From the NCBI GenBank assembly GCA_044337585.1, contig JBIINH010000013.1, positions 1-25,708 on the forward strand: 25,708 nucleotides of DNA. The letters run 5' to 3'. Within the stretch, counting starts at the first letter, position 1. Every line of letters begins with the position of its first letter. The notes under the pieces are model-generated. The model made no database searches, was not told the DNA's origin, and saw only the letters and a program-made list of their open reading frames with translations. Positions 7,859-14,884 of the stretch are shown here, one piece after another. The stretch is from CAYSBE01 sp044337585 (GTDB lineage: Bacteria > Bacteroidota > Bacteroidia > UKL13-3). A program made the position numbers and the translations under genes.

Positions 7859-8212
7859 TTACATAAATCCAAGCTGTAGCTTGGCACTTTCGCTCATCAA
7901 ATCTTGTGACCAAGGTGGCTCAAATACCACTTTCACATCTACTTCTTTCACACCTTCCATCGCGCCAAGCTTTTCTTTTATCTCAGCAGGCATGCTTTGT
8001 GCAGCCGGGCAAAATGGCGATGTAAGCGACATGATGATTTCAATATTCAAATCGTTGCTTACGTTTACTTCGTATATCAATCCGAGTTCGTAAATATTAA
8101 CGGGAATTTCGGGATCATATACGGTTTGCAATACCTGTATGGCCTCATTTTGCACATCTACAAAGGTGCGAATGGGTTTGGTGGATTCTATGTTCGTTTC
8201 GTTTTCTGTCAT
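7859..8212 (-). CDS. sufT: SufT-like DUF59/MIP18 family Fe-S assembly protein
   Basis: A 117-residue protein of the DUF59 (PF01883) family, which helps Fe-S cluster maturation or delivery in SUF systems. Visible family motifs are DPEIPVNIYELGLIY (33-47) and the loop SLTSPFCPAAQSMP with Cys68, the usual functional cysteine. The C terminus has the hydrophobic FEPPWSQDLMS pattern. I start it at the ATG at 8212. An upstream GTG at 8242 would add ten residues encoded entirely by the CACAAAG repeat between sufE and this gene, so it is less likely. It is the last gene of the suf operon, followed by a terminator. Confidence 0.9.
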   Translation of the reverse strand: MTENETNIESTKPIRTFVDVQNEAIQVLQTVYDPEIPVNIYELGLIYEVNVSNDLNIEIIMSLTSPFCPAAQSMPAEIKEKLGAMEGVKEVDVKVVFEPPWSQDLMSESAKLQLGFM

Positions 8213-8224
8213 TTTGATGCGTAA

Positions 8225-8253
8225 TTTAACCACAAAGGTCACAAAGGATTAAC
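8225..8253. repeat. ACCACAAAG repeat in the sufE-sufT gap
   Basis: TTAACCACAAAGGTCACAAA (8226-8245) followed by GGATTAACC. Same sequence family as the repeats at 8686, 10121, 10269 and 10701. The sufE stop codon (8249-8251) lies inside it. Confidence 0.75.
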
Positions 8254-8674
8254 CGTGTTGCTGATACAAGGTGGCAAAGGCTTTCATTTTTTGTATCATG
8301 GCGGTAAATCCATTGCTGCGCTGTGTGCCTATCATGCGGCTCATGCCAATTTTATCTATAAAGAACAATTCTGTTGTTAAAATGGTTTCGGGAGTTTGGT
8401 TGTTCCAAATACTCCACAGCAAATAAAGCAAACCGCGGGTAATTTCGGTATTGCTATCCACTTCAAATTGTATTTTTCCATCCACATACTTTGGAAAAAC
8501 CCACACTTTGCTTTGACAACCTTTTACGATAAACTCTTCTATCTTGTGTTCATCGGGCATAGCAGGTAACTTCTTACCCAAATCCATCAGGTACATAAGC
8601 GTTTGTTCCATGTCGCCTTCAAAGAGGGAAAAATTTTCAATGATATCGTTTTGTATATCTGTTGGGGTAGGCAT
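8249..8674 (-). CDS. sufE: SufE cysteine desulfurase sulfur acceptor
   Basis: A 141-residue protein that takes the persulfide from SufS and passes it to SufB in the SufBCD scaffold. The active cysteine is Cys53 in FIVKGCQSKVW, the standard SufE motif. The length is normal for the family. I choose ATG 8674 (MPTPTDIQND); the longer frame would begin with TTG at 8695 inside the CACAAAG repeat. It lies between sufS and sufT with a 230-bp gap upstream, large for this operon. Confidence 0.95.
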   Translation of the reverse strand: MPTPTDIQNDIIENFSLFEGDMEQTLMYLMDLGKKLPAMPDEHKIEEFIVKGCQSKVWVFPKYVDGKIQFEVDSNTEITRGLLYLLWSIWNNQTPETILTTELFFIDKIGMSRMIGTQRSNGFTAMIQKMKAFATLYQQHG

Positions 8675-8685
8675 TGTGGTTTTCT

Positions 8686-8731
8686 TTAACCGCAAAGAAC
8701 GCTAAGAATGCGCAAAGAACACAAAGGTTAA
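8686..8731. repeat. ACCGCAAAG/CACAAAG repeat in the sufS-sufE gap
   Basis: A 46-bp stretch that starts TTAACCGCAAAGAACGCTAA and ends CGCAAAGAACACAAAGGTTA plus A. The ends TTAACC and GGTTAA are inverted copies of each other. It may be an empty, gene-less version of the repeats that bracket the GxxExxY gene. The rest of 8732-8905 holds only an 8-bp hairpin (TTTTGCGA/TCGCAAAA, 8838-8859) without a T run. Confidence 0.7.
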
Positions 8732-8905
8732 ATGAATATTTTACAGATAATCCTTTGTTATCCTTTAAATTTTAAAGCGGCACTATGATTTTTCAATGAT
8801 GAATTTAATATGGATACTAGCTTTCATTAAACGCCACTTTTGCGAATCAAATCGCAAAAACAGTACTTATTTTTAGATTATATCCGAAAATAATAGACTT
8901 TTTAT

Positions 8906-10117
8906 TTACCTCGCCAACTTTTTCAACGCTTCCAGCAACACATCAATTTCTGTTATCGTATTGTAAACCGCAAACGAAGCACGAATAGTTCCGTCCAATC
9001 CAAATCGTTGCATGAGCGGCTGCGTGCAGTGGTGGCCGGTGCGCACGGCAATGCCTTTTGCATCCAGCATCATACCGGCATCAAAATGGTGCATATTGTT
9101 CAACACAAATGATTGAACCGATATTTTTTGTGTGGCTGTGCCTACCAAGGTAATTCCGGGAATTTCTTTTGCTCCATTTACAAAATGGCGCAGCAATTCA
9201 TCTTCATGCGCAGCCATGGCAGGCTTGCCTAACTCGTTTACAAAATCAAGAGCGTATTTAAAGGCAATTACATCACCGATATTGGGTGTCCCTGCCTCGA
9301 ATTTAAATGGAATATCGTTGTACGTTGTTTTGGCAAAGGTTACTTCAAGTATCATCTCTCCCCCACCCTGATATGGCGGCATGGCATCAAGCAATTCGCG
9401 TTTTCCATACAGCACACCTACACCGGTCGGGCCATATAATTTATGAGATGAAATGGTCAAAAAATCGCAATCCAAATCCTGCACATCCACTTCCAGATGC
9501 GAACACGCCTGTGCTCCATCCAGCAATACTTTTGCACCCACAGTATGTGCTTTTTCTATAATTTCTTTCACCGGATTAATCGTACCCAAGGCATTGCTTA
9601 CCCACACACAAGCCACCATTTTGGTTTTAGGTGTAAGCAATTTGTCGAATTCATCCATCAACAGTTCGCCTGCATCGTTTATGGGAATTACTTTTAATAC
9701 TGCCCCCTTCTCTTCACACACCATTTGCCAGGGTACAATATTGCTGTGATGTTCCATGGTGGTAATAATTACCTCATCACCAGACTGCAAATATTTTCTT
9801 CCCCAGGATTGAGCTACTAAATTGATGCTTTCTGTTACGCCTTTGGTAAATATGCACTCAGCCTCTTCGTGCGCATTAATAAATTGTTGAATGGCTTTGC
9901 GGGTTTCTTCAAAGTATTCTGTAGAACGGGCAGCCAAGGTATGCGCAGCACGGTGTATGTTGGCGTTATCAAGCGAGTAATATTTATTCAATGCATCAAT
10001 CACCCGTTGCGGTTTTTGGGTGGTAGCGGCATTATCAAAATATACCAAGGGTTTGCCGTTTACTTCTTGGTGAAGTATCGGGAATTGATTTCTTATGTCG
10101 TTTAAGTTAAGTTTCAT
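8906..10117 (-). CDS. sufS: SufS cysteine desulfurase
   Basis: A PLP-dependent enzyme, 403 residues, that releases sulfur from cysteine as a persulfide for Fe-S cluster assembly. It shows the group II (SufS/CsdA) features: PLP lysine Lys226 in SSHKLYGPTG, the cofactor-binding region TMEHHSNIVPW at 120-130, and catalytic Cys364 in VRTGHHCTQPLM. The length and the ATG at 10117 fit the family (MKLNLNDIRNQFPIL). Its partner SufE is the next gene. The first 41 bp of this gene are present a second time upstream at 10225-10265. Confidence 0.97.
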   Translation of the reverse strand: MKLNLNDIRNQFPILHQEVNGKPLVYFDNAATTQKPQRVIDALNKYYSLDNANIHRAAHTLAARSTEYFEETRKAIQQFINAHEEAECIFTKGVTESINLVAQSWGRKYLQSGDEVIITTMEHHSNIVPWQMVCEEKGAVLKVIPINDAGELLMDEFDKLLTPKTKMVACVWVSNALGTINPVKEIIEKAHTVGAKVLLDGAQACSHLEVDVQDLDCDFLTISSHKLYGPTGVGVLYGKRELLDAMPPYQGGGEMILEVTFAKTTYNDIPFKFEAGTPNIGDVIAFKYALDFVNELGKPAMAAHEDELLRHFVNGAKEIPGITLVGTATQKISVQSFVLNNMHHFDAGMMLDAKGIAVRTGHHCTQPLMQRFGLDGTIRASFAVYNTITEIDVLLEALKKLAR

Positions 10118-10165
10118 TTTTTACCACTAAGGACTTGAAGAAGGCACAAAGAACACAAAGTTATA
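10077..10165. repeat. 89-bp direct repeat, copy A (contains sufS start)
   Basis: 86 of 89 bases identical to copy B at 10225-10313, offset 148 bp. It holds the first 41 bp of sufS, the spacer with TTACCACTAAGGACTTGAAG and GCACAAAGAACACAAAG, and the stop codon region of a decayed GxxExxY tail. Confidence 0.95.
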
Positions 10166-10265
10166 TATCAACGCGCCTGATGCCCTCTCTGTGCACTTTT
10201 ATATTTAAGTTTATTAATAGCCAAATCGGGAATTGATTTCTTATGTCGTTTAAATTAAGTTTCAT
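10161..10265 (-). pseudogene. Chimeric 34-codon remnant: SufS N terminus fused to a GxxExxY C terminus
   Basis: The duplicated sufS start (ATG 10265) reads the first 14 SufS residues, MKLNLNDIRNQFPI, and continues in frame into WLLINLNIKVHREGIRRVDI and a TAA at 10163-10161. The second half matches the end of the intact neighbouring GxxExxY protein (LLMNFNVKMLKEGIRR) at about half its positions. It is therefore the tail of an older GxxExxY gene whose body has been lost. No function is expected, although the frame is intact and could be translated. Confidence 0.75.
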
Positions 10266-10313
10266 TTTTTACCACTAAGGACTCGAAGAAGGCACAAAGA
10301 ACACGAAGTTATA
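10225..10313. repeat. 89-bp direct repeat, copy B (contains a duplicate sufS start)
   Basis: Second copy of 10077-10165 with three substitutions. It ends at the stop codon of the intact GxxExxY gene. Beyond it the two copies stay alignable for about 59 bp more, at only about two thirds identity. Confidence 0.95.
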
Positions 10314-10701
10314 ATACAATGCGCCTTATACCTTCTTTGAGCATTTTAACATTAAAGTTCATTAAAAGACCCAACTTAAACTTTCCAAGCTTCAGATAAG
10401 TTAAAACCTGAGCCAGATGAACATCATTCAATGCATCCACTGATTTAAGTTCTATTACCAATTTATTCTCTACCAACAAATCCATTCTAAAACCGGCATC
10501 CAATTTCACCTCTTCATAAACCAACGGCATAGCAACTTCTTTAGCTACATACAAGTTATTCTTTTGAAGTTCATAAAATAAGCATTCCTTGTAGGCGTTC
10601 TCAAGCAAACCTGGACCTAATTGTTTATGCACATGAATAGCATATCCAATCACCTCGGATGCTAATTTCTCCAATTCTATGTCCTTTTGGTCTATATACA
10701 T
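10309..10701 (-). CDS. GxxExxY protein, PD-(D/E)XK nuclease-like, inserted between sufD and sufS
   Basis: A 130-residue protein of the GxxExxY family (TIGR04256, PDDEXK_3). The naming motif is GPGLLENAY (Gly31, Glu34, Tyr37). A PD-(D/E)XK-type core can be read: Asp74 in FRMDLL, then Glu84-x-Lys86 in VIELKSV, followed by QVLTY with Gln98 and Tyr102, resembling the RecB-type QxxxY motif. This suggests a metal-dependent nuclease fold, but activity is not established for the family as far as I know. It has no known role in Fe-S assembly and looks like a passenger in the suf operon, same strand. Both sides carry ACCAC(N)AAG repeats in opposite orientation, and the start codon abuts the upstream one. 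Confidence 0.92.
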   Translation of the reverse strand: MYIDQKDIELEKLASEVIGYAIHVHKQLGPGLLENAYKECLFYELQKNNLYVAKEVAMPLVYEEVKLDAGFRMDLLVENKLVIELKSVDALNDVHLAQVLTYLKLGKFKLGLLMNFNVKMLKEGIRRIVL

Positions 10702-10764
10702 TTGCTCTTTGTGCTCTTTGCGCTCCCGATAACTATCGTGACTTAGTGCTCTTCGTGGTTAAAC
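10701..10764. repeat. ACCACGAAG/CACAAAG repeat upstream of the GxxExxY gene, interrupted
   Basis: On the minus strand it reads TTTAACCACGAAGAGCACTA then AG, an 18-bp palindrome, and GCGCAAAGAGCACAAAGAGC up to the ATG. It is in inverted orientation to the copies at 10121 and 10269 on the other side of the gene. Confidence 0.75.
10724..10741. repeat. 18-bp palindrome inserted in the repeat
   Basis: TCCCGATAACTATCGTGA is an inverted repeat of 7-bp arms with one mismatch. It splits an otherwise continuous CACAAAG/ACCACGAAG repeat. It starts and ends like the 17-bp palindrome at 7228-7244 (TCCCG...CGGGA). Confidence 0.65.
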
Positions 10765-10766
10765 CA

Positions 10767-10801
10767 AATCTGTGTAATCCTTTAATCTGTACTAATCTGT
10801 G
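10767..10801. repeat. Short AATCTGTG repeat array before sufS-side passenger
   Basis: AATCTGTG or AATCTGTA occurs at 10767, 10784 and 10794, separated by short TAAT-rich linkers, between the sufD stop and the GxxExxY repeat. No gene or regulatory role is evident. Confidence 0.5.
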
Positions 10802-10805
10802 TTTC

Positions 10806-12095
10806 TTAAATCTTTTTCTCTATCTGTTCTTCCAATATGGCTACCAGTTCAGGGATTTTTATCTTAACGGCTATGTCATCGGCAAATGCGTTGAGTAACA
10901 TCTTCTGTGCTTCGTTTTCCGGAATTCCTCTGCTACGTAGATAAAACATTGGTTCTTCGTCTAACTGACCAATCGTAGCACCATGTGTACACTTTACATC
11001 ATCGGCAAATATTTCTAACTGAGGTTTTGTGTTTACAGTGGCTTCATCACTCAACAAAATATTTTGATTGCGTTGGTATGCGTTGGTTTTTTGTGCATCC
11101 AAATGTACCATGATTTTACCATTAAAAACGGCAGTGGATTTATCTTTCAAAATACCTTTGTATTTCTCATCACTAAAGCAATTTGGTTTGGCATGATCTA
11201 CACGTGTGTGATTATCTACAAACTGATTGCCATCTAAAAGGTATAATCCGTAAAGCAAGGTATTGCAGTTTTCGCCATTCATATTAAAATGCAATGTGTT
11301 GCGCACAAATTTCCCGTCTAGCGTAAGAGTTACCTGATTAACATTGGTATTGGCTTCCTGAAATACCTGTGTGAAATTAATCTGATAATGCTCCCCTTGC
11401 TGACGTTGCAATTTGTAATGTTCCAAATTGGCATTTTCGCCTACATACACTTCATTTACAATATTGCAAAACGAAGCGTTTAAACCTAACGCAAAAAAAG
11501 ATTCGATGATTGTAGTATTGGCATTTTTATCAACCACAATCAGGTTACGTGGTTGGTTCAATACATTTACTTCACTTGCATCAGAAATATTGGTAATGAT
11601 GATGGGATAAACTGTTTGTTTGCCGGCAGGAACATGAATAAATGCACCATCACTCATAAGCGCGGTGTTCATGGCATTCATAACCTGATTTTTTACTTCG
11701 GCATATTTACCAAAGTGTTTATTAAACACATCAGCATGACTTTTGCGTGCTGCAGCTAAATTGGAAATTACAATACCTGCATCTTCAGGCTGCAAAAGAG
11801 TAAGCGATGCATCAAACGAGCCATTGATAAACACCAAGCGATTGGCCTTCAGGGTTTGTACAATATTTTCGCTGTAGTATTTGCGAGCGGCTTCGGTATG
11901 GATGCAAGAAGCCTGAAAGTTGATATCATTGATAAACTTCAAGTTGGTGTATTTCCACTCCTCGTTTTTGGTAGTGGGAATACCGAGTTGTTGTAACTCG
12001 CCAAATGCTGCCTCACGTTGTTCAACAAATGCACTGCCATCTGCTTGCGCACGGTAATGTTCAAAATCTTGTTTTAAGGTATCAATTGTACTCAT
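10806..12095 (-). CDS. sufD: SufD, subunit of the SufBCD Fe-S scaffold
   Basis: A 429-residue scaffold subunit that pairs with SufB on the SufC ATPases. The SUF core beta-helix region and the family C terminus are clear: DDVKCTHGATIGQLDEEPMF with Cys369 and His371 (the equivalent of E. coli SufD His360 is expected here), then LRSRGIPENEAQKMLLNAF. The N-terminal helical region with TTKNEEWKYTNL (41-52) is typical. The gene begins 20 bp after the sufC stop, the only clean inter-cistron gap in the first part of the operon. Downstream comes the GxxExxY passenger. Confidence 0.96.
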   Translation of the reverse strand: MSTIDTLKQDFEHYRAQADGSAFVEQREAAFGELQQLGIPTTKNEEWKYTNLKFINDINFQASCIHTEAARKYYSENIVQTLKANRLVFINGSFDASLTLLQPEDAGIVISNLAAARKSHADVFNKHFGKYAEVKNQVMNAMNTALMSDGAFIHVPAGKQTVYPIIITNISDASEVNVLNQPRNLIVVDKNANTTIIESFFALGLNASFCNIVNEVYVGENANLEHYKLQRQQGEHYQINFTQVFQEANTNVNQVTLTLDGKFVRNTLHFNMNGENCNTLLYGLYLLDGNQFVDNHTRVDHAKPNCFSDEKYKGILKDKSTAVFNGKIMVHLDAQKTNAYQRNQNILLSDEATVNTKPQLEIFADDVKCTHGATIGQLDEEPMFYLRSRGIPENEAQKMLLNAFADDIAVKIKIPELVAILEEQIEKKI

Positions 12096-12115
12096 AAAAT
12101 TTTTAATTAATAAAT

Positions 12116-12874
12116 TTATTGAGCTGCCTCTACTTCAGCTTTGATCCAATCATAACCCTTTACTTCCAGTTCTTTTGCAAGGCTGGCATCACCGCTTTTT
12201 ACAATGCGGCCTTTGTACAATACATGCACAAAATCAGGCACGATATAATCCAACAAACGCTGGTAGTGCGTAATTACTACAAACGATCGGTCTTTGTTGC
12301 GTAATTTGTTTACACCATTCGACACCAAACGTAAAGCATCAATATCCAAACCCGAATCGGTTTCATCCATGATGCAAAGTTTCGGCTCAAGCATGGCCAT
12401 TTGAAATACTTCGTTGCGCTTTTTCTCGCCACCGCTAAATCCTTCGTTTAATGAACGTGAGGTAAGCGATTTGTCCATTTCCATCAATTCCATTTTCTCG
12501 CGCATGTATTTTAGGAAATCTGTTGCCTCCATAGGCTCCAATCCTTTGTATTTTCGGATTTCGTTGATGGCCGTTTTTAAAAAGTTAGTTGTACTTACTC
12601 CCGGTATTTCTACCGGATATTGAAATGCCAGAAACACCCCTTCGCGGGCGCGGTCTTCGGGCGACATTTCCAATAAATCTTTATCTTCAAATAATACCTG
12701 CCCTTCGGTAATGGCATAATCTGCACGACCAGCCAATACAGCTGATAAGGTACTTTTTCCGGCACCGTTAGGGCCCATGATGGCGTGTACTTCACCTGGA
12801 TTGATGGTGAGATTTATTCCGTTAAGGATTTTTTTTCCTTCTATTTCGGCTTTTAGATTCTTGATTTGTAGCAT
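12116..12874 (-). CDS. sufC: SufC, ABC-type ATPase of the SUF complex
   Basis: A 252-residue cytoplasmic ABC ATPase driving conformational change in SufBCD during cluster assembly. Motifs: Walker A GPNGAGKST (34-42, Lys40), Q-loop Gln85 in AFQYPVEIPG, a SufC-typical signature FSGGEKKRNE (146-155) in place of LSGGQ, Walker B CIMDE with Asp170-Glu171, and switch His203 in ITHYQRL. The length is standard. The upstream gap to sufB has been widened by the four-helix-bundle passenger gene. Confidence 0.97.
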   Translation of the reverse strand: MLQIKNLKAEIEGKKILNGINLTINPGEVHAIMGPNGAGKSTLSAVLAGRADYAITEGQVLFEDKDLLEMSPEDRAREGVFLAFQYPVEIPGVSTTNFLKTAINEIRKYKGLEPMEATDFLKYMREKMELMEMDKSLTSRSLNEGFSGGEKKRNEVFQMAMLEPKLCIMDETDSGLDIDALRLVSNGVNKLRNKDRSFVVITHYQRLLDYIVPDFVHVLYKGRIVKSGDASLAKELEVKGYDWIKAEVEAAQ

Positions 12875-12886
12875 GTTTGTTGTTTT

Positions 12887-12920
12887 AGTTCGAAGTTCGA
12901 AGTTCAGGGTTCGAAGTTTT
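12887..12920. repeat. TTCGAAGTTC array, 3' side of the four-helix-bundle gene
   Basis: Three tandem TTCGAAGTT-type units (AGTTCGAAGTTCGAAGTTCA then GGGTTCGAAGTT). They are the inverted counterpart of the array at 13357-13389 on the other side of the passenger gene. A more degenerate continuation (GAATCGAAAGTCGAGG) runs to about 12946. Confidence 0.8.
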
Positions 12921-12960
12921 ACTTACGTCTGAATCGAAAGTCGAGGTTGTTATAAAATTT

Positions 12961-13347
12961 TTATTTCTTTTTGTGTCCTTTATAATCTGATGCTTTAAGA
13001 TAACTCATCATTCCAGCTATTAGTTTCGATATCTCTTCAATTACCTCATTTAATTCTTCAAATTGTGTTTTCGTGATATAATCAATTTCTAAAGCAATAA
13101 TGAGTTGTGTTTTCAATTCATATAAAGAGCCCTTAGCAATTGATAAGAACTGTACAAACTCTGAATTACCCCCTCTTCCAAAACCTTCTGCAATATTAGA
13201 TGATACTGAAACTGCAGCCTTTCGAATCTGATCACGAAAACTAAAATCCTTTATTAATTGAGCATTATCAATTTTATATACTGCGACAGCAAGCTGTATA
13301 GCCTTTTGCCACATTACTAAATCATCTAGTTTTTCAATTTTACTCAT
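12961..13347 (-). CDS. Four-helix-bundle protein (23S rRNA intervening-sequence protein family), inserted between sufB and sufC
   Basis: A 128-residue protein of the S23/IVP family (TIGR02436). The diagnostic central stretch is VSVSSNIAEGFGR (46-58), then NSEFVQFLSIAKGSLYELKT (61-80). It is predicted all-helical with a basic GHKKK tail. Relatives are encoded inside intervening sequences of 23S rRNA genes and scattered elsewhere in genomes; their biochemical role is unclear. I choose ATG 13347 (MSKIEKLDDL). The longer start at 13368 lies inside the TTCGAAGTTC repeat and would add only repeat-encoded residues (MFEVENT). It has no link to Fe-S assembly and reads as a passenger, on the operon strand, with an inverted repeat array on each side. 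Confidence 0.93.
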   Translation of the reverse strand: MSKIEKLDDLVMWQKAIQLAVAVYKIDNAQLIKDFSFRDQIRKAAVSVSSNIAEGFGRGGNSEFVQFLSIAKGSLYELKTQLIIALEIDYITKTQFEELNEVIEEISKLIAGMMSYLKASDYKGHKKK

Positions 13348-13356
13348 CGTATTTTC

Positions 13357-13389
13357 AACTTCGAACATCGAACTCTGAACTTCGAACTT
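13357..13389. repeat. TTCGAAGTTC array, 5' side of the four-helix-bundle gene
   Basis: AACTTCGAACATCGAACTCT followed by GAACTTCGAACTT. It is inverted with respect to 12887-12920 and runs directly into the sufB stop codon at 13390-13392. Confidence 0.8.
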
Positions 13390-14841
13390 TTATCCTACCG
13401 ATCCCTCTAAACTTACCGCAAGTAGCTTTTGTGCTTCTACTGCAAATTCCATTGGAAGTTGGTTCAATACTTCGCGGCAAAATCCGTTTACAATTAGACC
13501 AATGGCTTCTTCTGTTCCGATGCCACGCTGGTTGCAGTAAAATATCTGGTCTTCGCCAATTTTACTGGTACTTGCTTCGTGTTCTACGGTTGCTGTCTGG
13601 TTATTGATTTCGATATAAGGAAATGTATGCGCTCCGCAGCGGTCGCCAATCAGCATGCTATCGCATTGCGTATAATTGCGTGAGTGTGTGGCTTTCTTGG
13701 CTACTTTCACCAATCCGCGATAGGTATTATGTGATTTACCAGCAGAGATACCTTTCGAAACAATGCGGCTGCGGGTGTTTTTTCCAATATGAATCATTTT
13801 GGTTCCTGTATCAGCTACCTGCATGTTATTGGTAACAGCTACTGAGAAAAATTCACCGATTGAGTTGTCTCCTTTTAAGATACAACTTGGATATTTCCAG
13901 GTAATGGCACTTCCGGTTTCAACTTGTGTCCAGCTGATTTTGGCTTTGGCACCTTCGCAGCTTCCACGTTTGGTAACAAAATTATATATGCCACCTTTGC
14001 CATCTTTATCGCCCGGATACCAGTTTTGTACGGTGCTGTATTTGATTTCGGCACTTTCCATAGCAATAAGTTCGACTACTGCAGCGTGCAATTGGTTTTC
14101 ATCGCGCATAGGAGCTGTGCATCCTTCTAAATAACTAACATAAGAATTATCATCAGCAATAATCAATGTACGTTCAAACTGACCTGTATTCTCGGCATTG
14201 ATGCGGAAGTAGGTAGAAAGTTCCATCGGGCAACGAACTCCTTTGGGAATGTAAACAAACGAACCATCGCTGAAGACCGCTGAGTTCAGTGCTGCGTAAT
14301 AATTATCCGTATATGGTACAACAGATCCCATGTATTTTTTAACCAATTCGGGATAATCATGAAGGGCTTCGCTGATGCTGCAAAAAATAACACCTTTCTC
14401 TTTGAGTTGCTCTCTGAAAGTGGTGGCAATAGATACCGAATCAAACACTGCATCAACGGCAACACCGGTAAGTCGTTTTTGCTCCTGCAAGCTAATTCCC
14501 AACTTCTCGAATGTCTTTATCAATTCAGGGTCAACCTGATCGAGACTATCCAATTTTATTTTTTGCTTTGGGGCAGCATAAAAAATGGTTTCATCGTAAT
14601 TTGGTTTTGGATATGAAAAGTTTTGCCAATGTGGCTCTTCCATTTTCAACCAATAGCGATAAGCTTTTAAGCGCCATTCTAACATCCACTCTGGTTCGTT
14701 TTTCTTTTTTGAAATGAAGCGAACGATATCTTCGTTCAAACCCTTTGGGGCAGTTTCCATTTCTATATCAGTTGTAAAACCATATTTGTATTCTTGGCTT
14801 ACAACCTGATCTATAATATCTACATTTTCAGTTTCTGACAT
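13390..14841 (-). CDS. sufB: SufB, subunit of the SufBCD Fe-S scaffold
   Basis: A 483-residue scaffold protein on which the nascent Fe-S cluster is built, receiving sulfur from SufE. The SUF core region shows IPKGVRCPMELSTYFRIN, then YLEGCTAPMRDENQLHAAVV, and the conserved LIGDRCGAHTFPYIE with Cys402, matching the region of E. coli SufB Cys405. A HEAST segment (Glu422) and YCNQRGIG near the C terminus complete the signature. I choose ATG 14841 (MSETENVDII); the TTG at 14862 overlaps the predicted -7 promoter element and is unlikely. First gene of the suf operon. Confidence 0.96.
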   Translation of the reverse strand: MSETENVDIIDQVVSQEYKYGFTTDIEMETAPKGLNEDIVRFISKKKNEPEWMLEWRLKAYRYWLKMEEPHWQNFSYPKPNYDETIFYAAPKQKIKLDSLDQVDPELIKTFEKLGISLQEQKRLTGVAVDAVFDSVSIATTFREQLKEKGVIFCSISEALHDYPELVKKYMGSVVPYTDNYYAALNSAVFSDGSFVYIPKGVRCPMELSTYFRINAENTGQFERTLIIADDNSYVSYLEGCTAPMRDENQLHAAVVELIAMESAEIKYSTVQNWYPGDKDGKGGIYNFVTKRGSCEGAKAKISWTQVETGSAITWKYPSCILKGDNSIGEFFSVAVTNNMQVADTGTKMIHIGKNTRSRIVSKGISAGKSHNTYRGLVKVAKKATHSRNYTQCDSMLIGDRCGAHTFPYIEINNQTATVEHEASTSKIGEDQIFYCNQRGIGTEEAIGLIVNGFCREVLNQLPMEFAVEAQKLLAVSLEGSVG

Positions 14842-14859
14842 GGTTAAAAAATTGGGCAA

Positions 14860-14867
14860 CAAAGGTA
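14860..14867 (-). promoter_or_regulatory. -7 promoter element of the suf operon
   Basis: TACCTTTG on the minus strand matches TAnnTTTG and gives a leader of about a dozen bases before the sufB ATG. The -33 TTG is absent at the 19-bp spacing, where AGA is found, so the promoter may need activation. Confidence 0.45.
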
Positions 14868-14884
14868 GTTATTTATCTGTAATT

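Noticed and set aside
7719..7913. 64-codon minus-strand frame with a protein-like end
   Set aside because: It starts inside sufT, crosses the sufT terminator and matches no family I recognise. At most a remnant of a lost gene.
8242..8242. GTG start for sufT and TTG start for sufE (8695)
   Set aside because: Both would translate repeat sequence; the ATG codons at 8212 and 8674 give family-typical N termini.
8225..10764. CRISPR array formed by the CACAAAG/ACCAC repeats
   Set aside because: Copies are unequal, degenerate, in both orientations and separated by genes rather than by uniform spacers; no cas genes.
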